Source of the DNA: Primulina eburnea
Lineage: Eukaryota; Streptophyta; Magnoliopsida; Lamiales; Gesneriaceae
Direction of reading: 5' to 3'
Length of the DNA stretch: 64,000 bases
Assembly (NCBI RefSeq): GCF_022965805.1
Contig: NC_133104.1
Coordinates: 24,548,069-24,612,068 of the forward strand
The position numbers were made by a program, and so were the translations under genes. The notes under the pieces are model-generated. The model saw nothing but the letters and a program-made list of their open reading frames with translations. It did not search any database and was not told the origin of the DNA. Shown in pieces: positions 1 to 12,098 of this stretch. Position 1 is the first letter of the stretch; each line of letters opens with the position of its first letter.

Positions 1-240
1 ATGGAATATTTTATTTCAAGTCAAGAAAATTAGTTTTTTAAAATATTTTATGTAATTTTAAACATTTTAAAGCTTAATTTATTTATTAGGTGATTTTTAA
101 GATTTTAACTTTTAAAAATTTGACGCTTGGAAATTTTATTTTAATTAGGGGATTTTAGTTGAGTTAGTATGAGATTAACCTCTAATTATCATGTTAAGTA
201 GTTGTTAGATATATTTTAATTTAATTAGCCCCTAATTAAA

Positions 241-312
241 AATAAAACACACGGACACACACACACACATACTCACACACACATACACGACACACAACAC
301 ACACATACACAT
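241..312. repeat. AC-rich simple repeat
   Basis: Imperfect run of ac/cac units with scattered t and g, within the LTR remnant. Confidence 0.8.
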
Positions 313-668
313 TACATTACATTTCATTTTGTTGAGAGGTAGACCTAGGGTTCTTAGGCTCTTTCTTCAGCAACCACAGCTCCACCCTTCCCCTTCAAAA
401 AGTTCAGCAATTCACGTCCATTTTCCTTCAAGACATCGTGCCGCAACTTGTCCCGGATCAACCCTCGCATCTCTCCACTTCGTTCTTCGTCGTTTCGTGA
501 GTATAATCATCAAAGGCATGTATATTCTTTTAATTTTGAATTGATCTTGTCATAGTAAGTATTTTGATGTATACTGTATGAAAAATATGTGTATGTTATG
601 CAAAAGTTTGAGCAAAAATGTTTATAACGATTTTGGATCAAAATTTTAGATATCAAAACCGAGTCTGA

Positions 669-1625
669 TGTCATTTTGTGTACTGTGAATTTTCGGTCAA
701 TTTTTTGGAAAAACTTTAAACATATAAAACATATTACTCTTTGATACCTTCGATTTTACAGTAAATTCTTAATTTTCAGATAAGCAACAAGTGCGTTATG
801 ATCATTTTTGTGGGACTGCTCAAGCTGTGAAATTTTTGTTTCAAAAAACCCGTCACCATCTGTTATTTTTAATTATGCGAATTATGTTTTGGTTTTATAG
901 AAATTTTTTCAACATATTATTTGTAGTACTCTGTGTTATCTTCAATTTGATAGTAAATTCGTAATTTTCTGATACGAAACGATGGAGATATGATTTTTAT
1001 CGTAAAATCGCAAAAGCTGTGAAATGTCCGTGTCACAAAAACCGTCACTCACTGTTATTTTGAATTCTGCGACTTATAGTTTGGTTTTCTGGAAATGATT
1101 TCAACATAGGATTGGACGTACTATGTGTTATCTTCGATTTGATAGCAAAAAAGTAATTTTCTGACACAAAATGATGGAGATATGATTTTTTTCGTAATAT
1201 CGCACAAGATGTGAAATTTCTCTGTCACAAAACCTGTCACCCTCTGTTATTTTGAATTATGCAACTTATAGGTTTGTTTTCTGGAAATAATTTGAACATA
1301 TAATTTGTAGTACTCCGTGTTATCTTCGATTTGATAGCAAATTCGTAATTTTCTGAAAAAAAACAGGGGATATATGAGTTTTATCGTAAATCGCAGAAGC
1401 TGTGAAATTTCTGTGTCACAAAACCCGTCACCCTCTGTTATTTTGAATTATGCGACTTATAGGTTGGTTTGCTGGAAATGATTTTAACATATGATTTGTA
1501 GAACTCTGTGTTATTATCAATTTCATAGCAAAATCGTAATTTTCTGATAAGAAATGAGAGAGAAATGATGTTTTTCGTAAAACCGCTCAAGCTGTGAAAA
1601 TTTGTGTATGTTTTTCACATTTTCT
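669..1625 (+). repeat. Tandem array of about five 192-base units
   Basis: The phrase tgttattttgaatta recurs at 861, 1053, 1245 and 1436, a spacing of 191-192 bases. A more diverged unit lies upstream. Each unit holds a 'cgtaaaatcgcaaaagctgtgaaat'-like segment, a 'tgtcacaaaacccgtcac' segment and a 'gtgttatcttcgatttgatag' segment. The array is non-coding and sits in the LTR remnant. Confidence 0.8.
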
Positions 1626-2552
1626 CAAGTTTTGATTGCAGGCTTCGTTGGGATCTCTTGAATCTTTGCTGCTGTGGTTAGTGCAGCATGTCAAGAGCGT
1701 TCCAATGAAGCCCCCGACGTTTTTAAGTGTGTTCGACATGCAAAAAGAAAATATTTTATTTTTGAGGTATGCTAAATGTCTTGTGACCAACTATGAACAT
1801 GTTTGGAAGCCGGAGAACGTGTCCGAGGACCTCTCCACCTCGGTAAAGCATGCTCGGGTTTAAATCAGTATTTGAAAGCGGTAAAGCATGACCAAGGACC
1901 AATCCACCCGGTAAAGCATGACCCGGGATCTCATGTATGTGGTAGTGGACATCCCTTCCAGCCCAGTACTGTGGTTTAGTCTGATCATGCGCATTTATGT
2001 ATGAGTCACTTGCTTTTAAACATATTTCTATGCAAAATGATGTTATGCATGTTCAAGTATGTATGATGCAAGTATGTTTATGAAAAGTTTTATGAAATGA
2101 TGTCACGTCTATGCTTATGTAAGTACGTTCAAGTTTAAGTATGTATGGTCTACTTTAAAATAAATGTAGTTTTGTTACGTATTACTTGTGATTATCAGTT
2201 TTTACATGTTGAGTCTTTAGGCTCTCTAGACTTGATCGATGCATGTGAGGACAAGTATGAGCAGACGAGAGGTGGAGACCAGTGAGCTGGCTCGGACTAC
2301 GCGGACTCTAAACCCCAGGACTGCTTATGTTTTAAGAATTTATGCACGTGTATTCAAATACTCTGATTTTCATGGGATTGCTTTACATTGTTTAAACCAG
2401 TTCTTTTTGCAAACTATATTTGTATCGTTTTTATTTCAAATATTTTAGAAGAGTAGTTTATTTTTATCGCAATTTGAAACATTATTATTTATTTAAGAAA
2501 ATTTTTAATTTTTCCGCAAATTTCAACTATTTCAAAAATACGGTACGTTACA

Positions 2553-3953
2553 CGTGATGTGCGGAAAATATGGTCCTCGGGTAATGTGCGCACATCCAAC
2601 CCTGCCTACTCAGAATTCGACACTCCAGCCTCCTCATCAACATGCTCACCTGCATCATTCACACCTAGTGAGTCTAAAAAGTCAACACACCTGTAACGTT
2701 AATAGAAAGTACATATACATAACATGCAACAGTGAAAAGTATTGTAATAAAAATACATTTCATGAACTTGCAAGATCGTATGCATGATCATGATCTATTA
2801 AAGCATAAACATTTCATAACATATCAACATATCCGTGTTCGTTTTCTTAATTTGAATTCCTTTCATCAGCTGTGACTTTCGTATCATCGTATTAGGCGAT
2901 GGATCCATCTACGTATAATCGGGGTACCCGACGGCGGGGACATCGGCGACATTATTACCCATCCACTGAGCATTGGACTTACATATCATCGTATCAACAT
3001 GTCATTATATTAGTCACAACCAACTCCCTTCCTTCAAAAACATGTAATCATATTCATCACTTAAGAAAAACATGCATATACGTAAACTTTCCTTGAAACC
3101 AAACATGCAACATATTTTTCATATTTACATAAAAATTTGTATCCATAATATCATAAACGTTTAAAACATGAAAAATCGTGTTTAGGGTGCTGCCAAGACT
3201 GCTAACTCTACCCTAAGATGACCAAACTTAAATAATAATTCAAAGATACCTAACAAGCTTCGTGTCAGCTAATCTAACCCTCACTAAGCTTGGTCATAAT
3301 GACGTATTAATACCCAAACGAGACAATAGCACTTAAACCTAAAGCTCCTCAAACTTAGGTCCAACGCCTAGGTGCTGACACTGTGGCACTTGATTAGCGC
3401 CTAGGCGCCCGATATCAGCGCTGCAGTGCTCTTAATTTGAAGCACAAGCACTGCGGCGCATGAAGGGCAGCGCCACGGCGCTAACCCTGTGGTTGAAAGG
3501 CGTCTCAAACACCTCAAAGCCTACTTCTACCCTACTCTCAACCAAACTGAACCAGCCCCGAACCAACACTTCCTAGCCTATCTTGGATCCTTCCTAGACC
3601 CATCTAACTAAGAACCTTAGCCCATGCATGCTACAGGGCGTAACAACCCGAGAATCACCCCAAAGAACTCCAACCGAGACCAACCTCAACCAAACCCCTT
3701 CGATCGACTCCAAGACCCTCACCAGCTGTTCATATCCCTCTACTAGCCCTGTCACGGACCCAAGAGGGTCGGCTTCTTGGCTGTAATCTAGCCATGCACG
3801 GTTGTAACTCCCTAACCTCTCCATCTAGCCCTTGCCGAGACATATACCCAAGGAAACCGATCGGCTATCACAAAATATCGAACTCCATACATTTCCAGCC
3901 CCTTGACGCCTTACTCCTCGACATATACTGCCTCAAAACACCTAGCCATAGCA
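2553..3953 (-). repeat. Inverted LTR relic (family of the 29.5-49.3 kb element), left part
   Basis: Reads as the reverse complement of a diverged copy of the LTR found at 29514-30193 and 43522-43969. Shared blocks are the cctgcctactcag region, 'gctcacctgcatca', 'cctagtgagtcta', and 'cgatggatccatctacgta' followed by a ggggtacccg region. The copia element is inserted at 3953/3954, and the relic resumes at 57102. No gene is visible. Confidence 0.6.
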
Positions 3954-5108
3954 TGAAAGGGATTGTTTAAGGTGCCCGAAATGCACAACGGAAGTTTCAA
4001 AAACTTTTATACAAGAAATCAAGCACCCTAAACACTAAGATGTGTAGCAAATACAATAAAACACAAAATTTCATACATAGGGTGTTTTAGAAAATGACCT
4101 ATCAATCTTAAAAGATTGATTATGGCTCCAACTTAGATGTCAAACAACTAAACTCTTCAATGGCAATATTGATCTACAGGCTTCCCTTTGAGCACACCTT
4201 GATCAAAATCAAGCACACCACCAACAAGCTAAATCCACTCTAATTTTGCACAAGAAAAATTAGAGCATTTTTCAATTGAGAAGAGAGAGTTTCCTCAACA
4301 ATTGAAGAAAGAAAAATTACGGAGAAAAAGTCCCAAAATTTCGGCCATCATGCTTGGAGTGAAGGTAAGACAAGTTTTCTTGGTGCTTGAAAAACTAAAA
4401 GTAAAAGTAAAAGTTGCATGTGCATGGCATGCCATTCACTCAAAAGTTTCCTCCAACCCTTCACCTCCCAAGCATGCAATTCTATTTGGGTTTGTAACAA
4501 TTACAAGGTCCATGGACTTTCATTTAAATGTCTCAAACACATTTGAGTCCATTTAAACTTTACTTGATTTTACTCAAGCCCACTAGTTTAATGATTATTT
4601 CTAATTGGGCTCTACAAGGACCAATGTTGTTTAATTAATTCAACACTTGAATTAATTTAATTATTTAGACTCTAATAGGTCCACTAGTGTTTAATTAATT
4701 AACACTTGAATTAATTTAATTTATTCCATAATTTGTTTGGCCAAATTTTAATTTAGGAACACTTCCTCAAATTAAAAGTCACATTCCCCTTATAGAAGTA
4801 ATACTTCTAATTTTTTCTTGCACTTATGAACTCCTTTAGAAGCCGTTCAACACATTGAACTATTTTTAACTTCTCAACGGGATCTATAAATTTAGCAATT
4901 GTGTGGCCCTCAATGGTTCATTGATACAACTAGACGTGGGTTCACATCTCCATGTGATTCGGGACTAAACATGTCCTTATATGAGCATACCCCAATTGCT
5001 CCATTCTTACTTATCAACTCCTTGATAATAATAACGTCAGAACTCAAGTCTGATAGTACCCAACCAATCATGTTAAATGCCTAGCAGAATCGCTTTCATG
5101 ATTCCCTA
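3954..5108 (-). repeat. Copia 3' LTR, piece 1 of 3
   Basis: Aligns along its length with 54952-56145 of the other LTR; shared blocks include gtttaaggtgcccgaaatg, gcttccctttgagcacacc and cctagcagaatcgctt. It breaks at 5108 where the Tekay element is inserted. The uninterrupted LTR reads through the same point near 56145, so that LTR serves as an empty site. Confidence 0.9.
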
Positions 5109-8100
5109 TGTAGAACCCGTAAATCATACTACTTATAAGTCATGCATAATTTCTAGTATTTAAATTAAAACGATTTTTATTGCATGAGTATTTAAATTTC
5201 TTTCTTTAAATTTAATTATTTTATGCAGTAATTTAATTATTACCTTTTCAGTTAAATAAGTGAGGCCGGACTGGAGTTGGAGTATTGAGATAAAATTTAA
5301 TATTAAGAAAACATTCCTAGAATTTATTTAAGATAAATAATAAGTTAAATTTAATGTAAAAAAATATTTAAGGAATTATTTAAGTAATTTAAAGATTTAG
5401 CCATGCATGCAAGATAATGTTATCAATTTATTAATTCACTAAAATATTTAATGGGTGGATAATACTCTAAAGAATTAAAATACAAGATTTAAGAAATATT
5501 TTTCCCCTCCATTTTATTTAATTTTCGGCCATGTCATCTTTGTAGGATTTAAATTTGTCAACTCACAATTTTGGGTATCTTTCTTTATCCCTTCTTGGCA
5601 AAGATAATTCCCTCAACTTTAAACCTTCAATAAATATTAATTAAGCAATTTTCCTACCCATTTTAACTAGATAAAATCGGCCATCACATTTGAAAGATTT
5701 AAAAAGTTTGACAATCCCTTCACTTGATTCTTTCCATATCCATTTTTGGGAGATAAATCACTCATCTTTTAATTCCCCAATAATTATTAATTAAGCAATA
5801 TTCAAACCCACTTTGATAGCAAATTTCGATCACCCCTTCTTTTCTTTAAAGATTTAATTTTTGATTCACAACTCATTTCCTTGTTATCTTTCCTTAATCT
5901 TTTTCTAGGTAGATTTTTCCCTACTTTTAAATCACCAACAAATAATTAATTAAGCATTATTTCTCCCTTGTTCCTAGACACCATAATCGACCAAGTGCAC
6001 CCTAGAATTTTCCCTAAAAATATTTTGATATCAAACCATTCCCTTATCTCACAAACTAGAAGATAGAAAGATTTTTTCATTCCTAGATCTTGCAAACTTT
6101 CCCCTCATCCCTAGCCATTCCCTCCCTCTCCATTATTTCGAAATTTTCAGAGCAAATATTGAGAGAAAAATCGTTAGGTAGCTGAGGAAAAACAAGAGAG
6201 AAAAAGTAAGAAAGCGAAGTACTCCGTCTCCTCCGCGTTGCGTCGTTGTTTTCTTCAAAACAAAATCCAAGGCATGTCTATATTTTCCTTTACTCTTCAA
6301 TCAAGCCATATAAGTATTTTTAAACATCACATGTACACGATTTCATGCAAGAAAACCGAAATATGACAGCCTGTTTTTTTGTAAAATTCTGCACAGATTT
6401 TTTTACCCTTCCTTGTGCACTTCACGTTTTCTGTTGTTTTGATTGTTCAGGTGGTTGGCTCGATTCCAGGGGCTCGGGGATGCATCTAGACATGTACTAG
6501 GATATGTTACGGTCATGTAAGAACGTTGGTTCCAGCCCCTATACGCTGGAGATAGAGTTTTGACAGCAACGCCCCAAACATGTCACTTTGTGTCTCGATA
6601 TTGGCATGTGTATTTCCTAAGGTGGAGATTCCGATCTTGGCTGCCCTAGGGGCTGTAGCGATGGTTAGAACCTCTCCTTGGCATGTCTAAGACGTGACCA
6701 AGTCAACCTTTCAAGGTTTGGTCCATGGTTGCATCGGTTTTTAAACAAAACAAGAATAGCCCCCTTCGATCTCCTCCTTTTTCTGCATGTGTAACTTCGG
6801 CTTCATGGTATTGGTGAGGATCTTGTTTGGCCTAAGGCCCTTATCCACAGTTTATACCATACCTCTAGTTGTCTAGATCAAGCAATGGTCAATCAAATGG
6901 GCACTGGAAAGGTCCATGACAGCAAACGAAGCAATTCTCCCCACGCGCGCAGGTTTGCCTCTCGGTTGGGAGTTTCGGGTGGTCCATGGTGTGGTTTGGA
7001 TTTTGGCTGGTCCAATCCAACCCTTAGGATGTTGGAAAGAGGTTCTGGTCGGTGGTTCAAGCCCCAATGGCCATTAGCCTTGCAAACGACGCAAGGAAAC
7101 GCTAACACAGCTGCTGTATTTTTGACAACAATTTGTGCTGAGGTTTAGAGGTGTGTTTTGAGTTCTTGGTTGGCTTTTAGCCTATGGCCTTGGATTGGAC
7201 AGTGCCTCATCGAGTTAGGAAGGTCATTGTTTTGGCCGTTTGTGATTCGGTTAAGTTTAGAGGTCGTACGAGAATTTACGGTGCAAGGTGCCAAAATGAC
7301 TCGCAGAAGAGCGTTTTATGTTTTTGGCCTCCATTCACCAAAAATTCGAGTATTGTAATTTCAGGAGCATTATTTCATCATTTTAGGTGCATTTTAAATC
7401 ATGGCTAAACGATGGTTCGATGTTGGTTCGGTTTGGTAAGAAGCCATGGTTAAATACTAAGTCATTGGGCGTAATGGTCTCGTGTTTGGATTCAATTACG
7501 ATGTGTTCGTCAAGTTAAAATCTTTTGCATATTTTCATGTTAGAATTAGATTGCAGCGAGCCTGGGAACGATCCAACCCATTTGGTAAAATAATACACGA
7601 TATTTAATTATATTACGTGTAAAAATATAAAATATTCATTTTTGAGATTTATGTGATATTGCTTGTGGCCACTTCATTATCATGGGATTAATACTTCACC
7701 CGCTGGTCACTTACCGGTTCAGTTCAGTTCATTTATTGGTACGGATATCCAGTCCAAGGGCTGTGATGTTCTCTACCGCCCAGTATACTGCTGTTTAGTC
7801 TGATCAGGCGATCCATTTCAGTTCAGTTCAGGGGCCATTTGCGTAGAACATATTCTCAACATAAAATTACGACATGTTACTTTATGACAGGGCTCGATTG
7901 AGCAAACATTTCACTTATGATTTTCAGTTCAGTTATGAACGTATTATAATTACTCATGACATGATATTTTTACGTTACGCTAGACTCATGATATTATTAC
8001 CTTGCATGCAATTTTATTATTATTACTTGTTACTTATGATATATGCATACTGAGTCTTTAGACTCACTAGACTTGATTGTTTTAGGTACTGATGAGGTCG

Positions 8101-8377
8101 GAGCCGAGGGTGGAGACCAATTAGCCATCTTGGGTCGGCAGTAGTAGGAACCCGATGACCTCATTTTCAGCATTTACTATTTTATTTCAAACTCAGTTTT
8201 TATCTTTTGCTGAATTATTTTAAATTGTTATTTTGAAAACAATAATTACTTCTGCTGTGCTATTTTGAACATTTGAACTTTATTATCAGTTTATTTTACG
8301 AATGAGACATTTTAATTATTTAAAGAGAATTTTTAATTTTTCCGCAAATTTTCAAGTACGAATTTCGGGCCTTTACA
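5109..8377 (+). repeat. 5' LTR of the Tekay element
   Basis: 3269 bases, starting tg and ending ca, matched along its length by 24092-28980 once the solo LTR there is removed. ORFs of 60-90 codons around 6870-7410 occur in both LTRs on both strands without any family resemblance; I read this region as non-coding. The phrase 'aaggcatgtctatatttt' near 6270 recurs in other LTRs of this type in the window. Confidence 0.93.
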
Positions 8378-8379
8378 GC

Positions 8380-8391
8380 TGGTATCAGAGC
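8380..8391 (+). other. Primer-binding site, tRNA-iMet type
   Basis: tggtatcagagc, two bases after the LTR end. This is the usual complement of the 3' end of initiator tRNA-Met in plant LTR elements. Confidence 0.95.
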
Positions 8392-8622
8392 CTATGTTCT
8401 TGTAAAGGGCTGTACTACTACTGATCTCAAGAAGCTCGCGAAGTCACGTCTTTGGTCTGTAAGTTTTACATTTACGCGTTTTATTTGAAGCATGAATTAT
8501 TTTAACTGTATGTTCTCGTGAAATATTTTTACACTCAGATTTTAATTGTTCAGTATTTATTAAATTTAAATAAATTATGGAATTATGCATGTTGGTTACG
8601 TATGAGTTATGTATGGAACAGT

Positions 8623-9711
8623 ATGCCTCCTAGACGCATTCTTGAGCGTACGAGAGATGATGATCCTCGCCAGGAGGACAGAAAAGATTTGAGGCAAGAG
8701 AGGAATGTATCTCCACCCCCTCCACCTGACATGAATGCCCAGATGATAGCTGGGATGACTCAGTTTTTCGCACAGTTTGCGGGGAACAATTCTGTGGCAG
8801 CCAGGCCGGCAGGACCCGAGGCTACTTATGAGCGCTTCATGAAGATGAGGCCGAAGGAGTTTTCTTGGACGACAGATCCCATGATTTCCGAGGGCTGGAT
8901 TAAGTCCCTCGAGGTTTTCTTCGAGTTCATGGAGCTTGGGGACGCCGACCGAGTTCGTTGTGCGACATACCTATTTGGAGGAGATGCCCGCTTATGGTGG
9001 GAAGGAGCATCAGTAGCTTTGAACTTGGCTACTCTGAGCTGGACGCGCTTCACGGAGGTATTTTAATTCAAATATTTTACTGACAAAGTGCGCTCTAAAT
9101 TGACCAGGGAGTTCATGACCCTGAGGCAGGGAGATAATACTGTTACGGAGTTCATCCGTAAGTTTGAGAGGGGCTGCCATTTTGTGCCCCTGATTTCGAA
9201 TGATGCCACTGCCAAGCTGAGGCACTTTCTGGATGGTTTACGGCCGATCTTGCGCCGTGATGTTAGGGTGGCATGCCATACTACTTTTGATGTCGCGGTT
9301 TCCAGAGCTCTTTCTGCAGAGCAAGATCAGATTGACATTGAGAGGGATCGCCAGGGTAAACGACCAGTCCCAGTACCACAACGCCCTCCTCCTCCTCAGC
9401 AGCAGCATCAGAATAAGAGGTCTTTTCACGGCCCGCCTAGAAACAGAGCTCAGCAGCAGCAGCAGCAGCAGCAGCAGCGGGGACGCCCAGCCCCAAAGAC
9501 TTTTGAGCATCCAGTCTATCCTAAGTGCACACGTCGCCATACTGGAGCGTGTATGTATGGGTCAGGGAAGTGTTACAAGTGTGGTAGTCCAGACCACTTG
9601 CTGCCGCAGTGCCCTCGGAGGAATCTGCCTACCCAAGGCAGAGTTTTTGCTCTCCATGCTACGGAGACGAACCCGGAGACCATGCTTATGACAGGTACCT
9701 GTAAGCTTTAA
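8623..9711 (+). pseudogene. gag: Tekay gag, with an internal stop
   Basis: Capsid-like polyprotein start. I place it at the MPPRRI methionine; an in-frame upstream extension begins at 8518 but reads through leader sequence. The first half contains a retrotransposon gag domain (WxxxLE..F region near 8900). A TAA at 9064-9066 interrupts it, and the same frame continues to 9711. A CCHC zinc knuckle lies at about 9565-9610 (CYKCGSPDHLLPQC). A glutamine run coded by CAG repeats lies at about 9450-9478. In related elements gag runs into protease; here the frame ends at 9711, possibly because an intron follows. Confidence 0.88.
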
Positions 9712-9848
9712 GTTTATATTTGGGATTTAATGTTTGGGTTAAGATTTTGAACATTGAATTGATGATAGGATTGCATGCTCTAACGAGTATTAATTTGTTC
9801 TTGTGATTATCGGGTTAGCTTGATGTTCCAAACCTTTCAGGGTTATAG
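9701..9848 (+). other. Candidate intron between gag and protease
   Basis: The gag frame stops in a 148-base AT-rich stretch that begins with a strong donor-like sequence (ct|gtaagc) and ends in tatag|ca. Excision would join gag to the protease frame without a stop. An alternative donor at 9695 (acag|gtacct) keeps the same phase. The stronger-looking acceptor at 9839-9840 (cctttcag) does not keep frame in this decayed copy. The splice is inferred, not shown. Confidence 0.35.
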
Positions 9849-10055
9849 CAGGGTCGGCTACGAAAGCCTTGATATATTCAGGGGCTACCCATTCGTTCAT
9901 TTCAGAGACCTTTGCTAATTTTCTCAAGGGTAAGACATCTAGCCTATTCAGTAATATTGCCTTCTGGTGAGGAGATGACAGCTACCAATGTGATCTGAGA
10001 CATAGACCTTGAGCTTCATAGCAATCTTGTTTATGCGGATCTTATCATACTGCCG
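9849..10055 (+). pseudogene. Tekay protease remnant, catalytic Asp lost
   Basis: The residues ALIYSGATHSFIS can be read from 9866. In this family the motif is DSGAT, so the active-site aspartate codon has become TAT (Tyr) at 9875-9877. A frameshift near 9955 moves the rest to the frame that joins the next ORF. An aspartic protease without this residue cannot mature the polyprotein. Confidence 0.75.
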
Positions 10056-12005
10056 ATGCCAGAGTTTGACATCATTCTAGGGATGGACTGGCTATTGCAG
10101 AATAGAGTTTTGATTGACTTCCAGTGGATATCTATTCTAGTCCGACCGCCTGGGATGGAGCAGTTCTTATTTGAACCAGACAGGTACTTTCCTTTACTGC
10201 GCATTATACCTTGTGTCCAGGCTAGGAAGCTCATGCATAGAGGGTGCCGGGCATTTTTAGCAACTTTTATATCTGTCCCCGAGGCACCCAGTCAGTCAGC
10301 TTCAGATGTTCCGAATGTTAGAGACTTCTTAAACGTTTTTCCTGAGGACGTCTCTGGTATGCCACCCGAGAGAGAGGTGGAGTTTTCCATTGAGCTTATG
10401 TCAGGTATGGTTCCCATATCAAAAGCACCGTACCAACTAGCACCGACAGAGATGGCAGAACTTAAGAAGCAGATTCAGGAACTTCTTGACAAGGAGTTCA
10501 TTCGCCCAAGTTTTTCACCATGGGGCGCGCCAGTCTTGTTTGTGAAGAAGAATGATGGTTCGATGAGGCTCTGCATTGATTACCGGGAGTTGAACAAGGT
10601 TACAGTGAAGAAAAAATACCTACTTCCGAGGATTGAAGATTTATTTGACTAGTTGCTGGCAGCCTCAGTATTCTCCGAGATTGATCTGCGTTCCGGTTAT
10701 CACCAGTTGAGGGTGAAAGATGCCGATGTTTCCAAGAATTCTTTTAGGATTCGTTATGGCCACTTCGAGTTCCTTGTGATGCCGTTCGATTTGACGAATA
10801 CGCCAGCGATCTTCATGAATCTCATGAATCGCGTATTTCATCCGTATCTTTATCAGTTTGTGATAGTATTCATAGACGACATTCTCGTCTCCTCCAAGAA
10901 TCAAGAGGATCACAGCAGACATCTGACCACAGTGTTGCAGACCTTGCAAAAGCACATGTTATTCGCCAAGTTCAGTAAGTGCGAGTTCTGGTTAGAGAAG
11001 GTGGCGTTCATAGGCCACATTGTTTCTAGCAGTGGTATTGAGGTAGACCCAGCGAAAGTTGCAGCAGTCAGAGATTGGGTTGTGCCGCAGAATGCTTCAG
11101 AGATCCGTAGTTTCCTTGGGCTAGCAGGATACTATCGGAAGTTTATTCAGGGAATCTCCTCCATCGCAGTTCCACTCACATCATTGACTTAGAAGAATGT
11201 TAAATTTGTGTGGAGCGATGAGTGTCAGAAGAGCTTCGATACTTTGAAGCAAGATCTTATCTCAACACCAGTTTGGGCCATGCCGTCAGGTCCCGGAGAC
11301 TTTGTTTTGTATACCGATGCTTCGAAGCTTGGTCTAGGCACAGTGTTGATGCAGCATGGGAAGGTGATAGCGTATGGTTCTCGACAGTTGAAAATCCATG
11401 AGAAGAACTACCCTACCCATGATCTAGAGTTGGCAGCCGTAGTATTTGCTTTAAAGATTTGGAGGCATTATTTGTATGGGGAGAAGTGCCAGATATTTAC
11501 CGACCATAAGAGCCTCAAGTACTTCTTTACGCAGAAAGAGCTGAATATGCGTCAGAGGCGTTGGTTAGAGCTAGTGAAGGATTATGACTGTGACATTTGC
11601 TACCACCCGGGTAAAGCTAATGTAGTTACGGATGCTTTGAGCAGGAAAGTCACAGTGATGGCTCATTTAGTGGTTTCTAAACCTCTTCAGTTGGAGATGC
11701 AGAGATTTGATCTTGAGACTTATCCTCGAGGTAGAGTTCCCCGTCTATCTACCTTGACTATTCAGTTCTCTCTTATAGATCGTATTCGCAGTGGGCAGTC
11801 AGCAGATGGGCAGTTGGCAAAGTGGAACCAGAGAGATGAGGCCAAGGGCAGTGTCTTGTATATAGTTAGCGACGGTATTGTGAGATACCGAGATAGGATG
11901 TGGGTTCCTAGCAGTGATTCTATCCGAGCTGATATTCTATCCGAGGCCCATATGTCACCGTACTCTATTCATCCGGGGAGTACAAAGATGTACAAAGATC
12001 TGTAG
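10056..12005 (+). pseudogene. pol: Tekay reverse transcriptase and RNase H, in three ORF pieces
   Basis: The order is an end-of-protease motif ([10 protein letters not shown]), RT fingers ([14 protein letters not shown] near 10565), a TAG at 10650-10652, RT palm with the catalytic motif FIDDIL near 10875, and an RT thumb with [12 protein letters not shown] near 11118. A TAG at 11190-11192 follows, then RNase H (YTDAS near 11310, a D/E region near 11420, TDHKSLKY near 11505). The final part begins the integrase zinc domain (two His near 11950). Both RT stops are single nonsense codons in one otherwise continuous frame; the RT catalytic aspartates are still coded. Confidence 0.92.
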
Positions 12006-12098
12006 ATTTTGTACTGGTGGCCAGGAATGAAGAAGGATATCTGGCGTTTCGTATCTGAGTGTCTGACTTGCTAGCTAGTGAAAGCGGAGCATTAGAGA
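12006..12098 (+). pseudogene. pol: Tekay integrase, zinc-domain end before the nested insertion
   Basis: After the TAG at 12003-12005 the frame continues with a YWWPGMKKDI motif and the second half of the HHCC finger (CLTC near 12061-12072), plus two further stops. Athila-type copy A enters at 12098; the last five bases, agaga, are repeated at 22958-22962, where integrase resumes. Confidence 0.85.

Larger units (their letters stand above)
1..2552 (+). repeat. LTR remnant of a Tekay-like chromovirus, entering from the left edge
   Basis: No gene is supported here. The last 350 bases resemble the end of the Tekay LTR at 8049-8377: both have a gagtctttag..ctc motif, a ctagacttgat block, a 'ggtggagacca' block and a 'tttttaatttttccgcaaat' block, and both end in ttaca. 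The stretch holds an AC-rich microsatellite, a 192-base tandem repeat and short repeats of 'ggtaaagcatgacc' near 1840-1925. The small ORFs here show no family resemblance and are taken as chance. The start lies outside the window, so a solo LTR cannot be told from one end of a full element. Confidence 0.6.

Noticed and set aside
6873..7408. Overlapping ORFs of 60-90 codons on both strands
   Set aside because: They lie in the Tekay 5' LTR and recur at 27390-27998 in its 3' LTR. They overlap on both strands and match no family I recognise.
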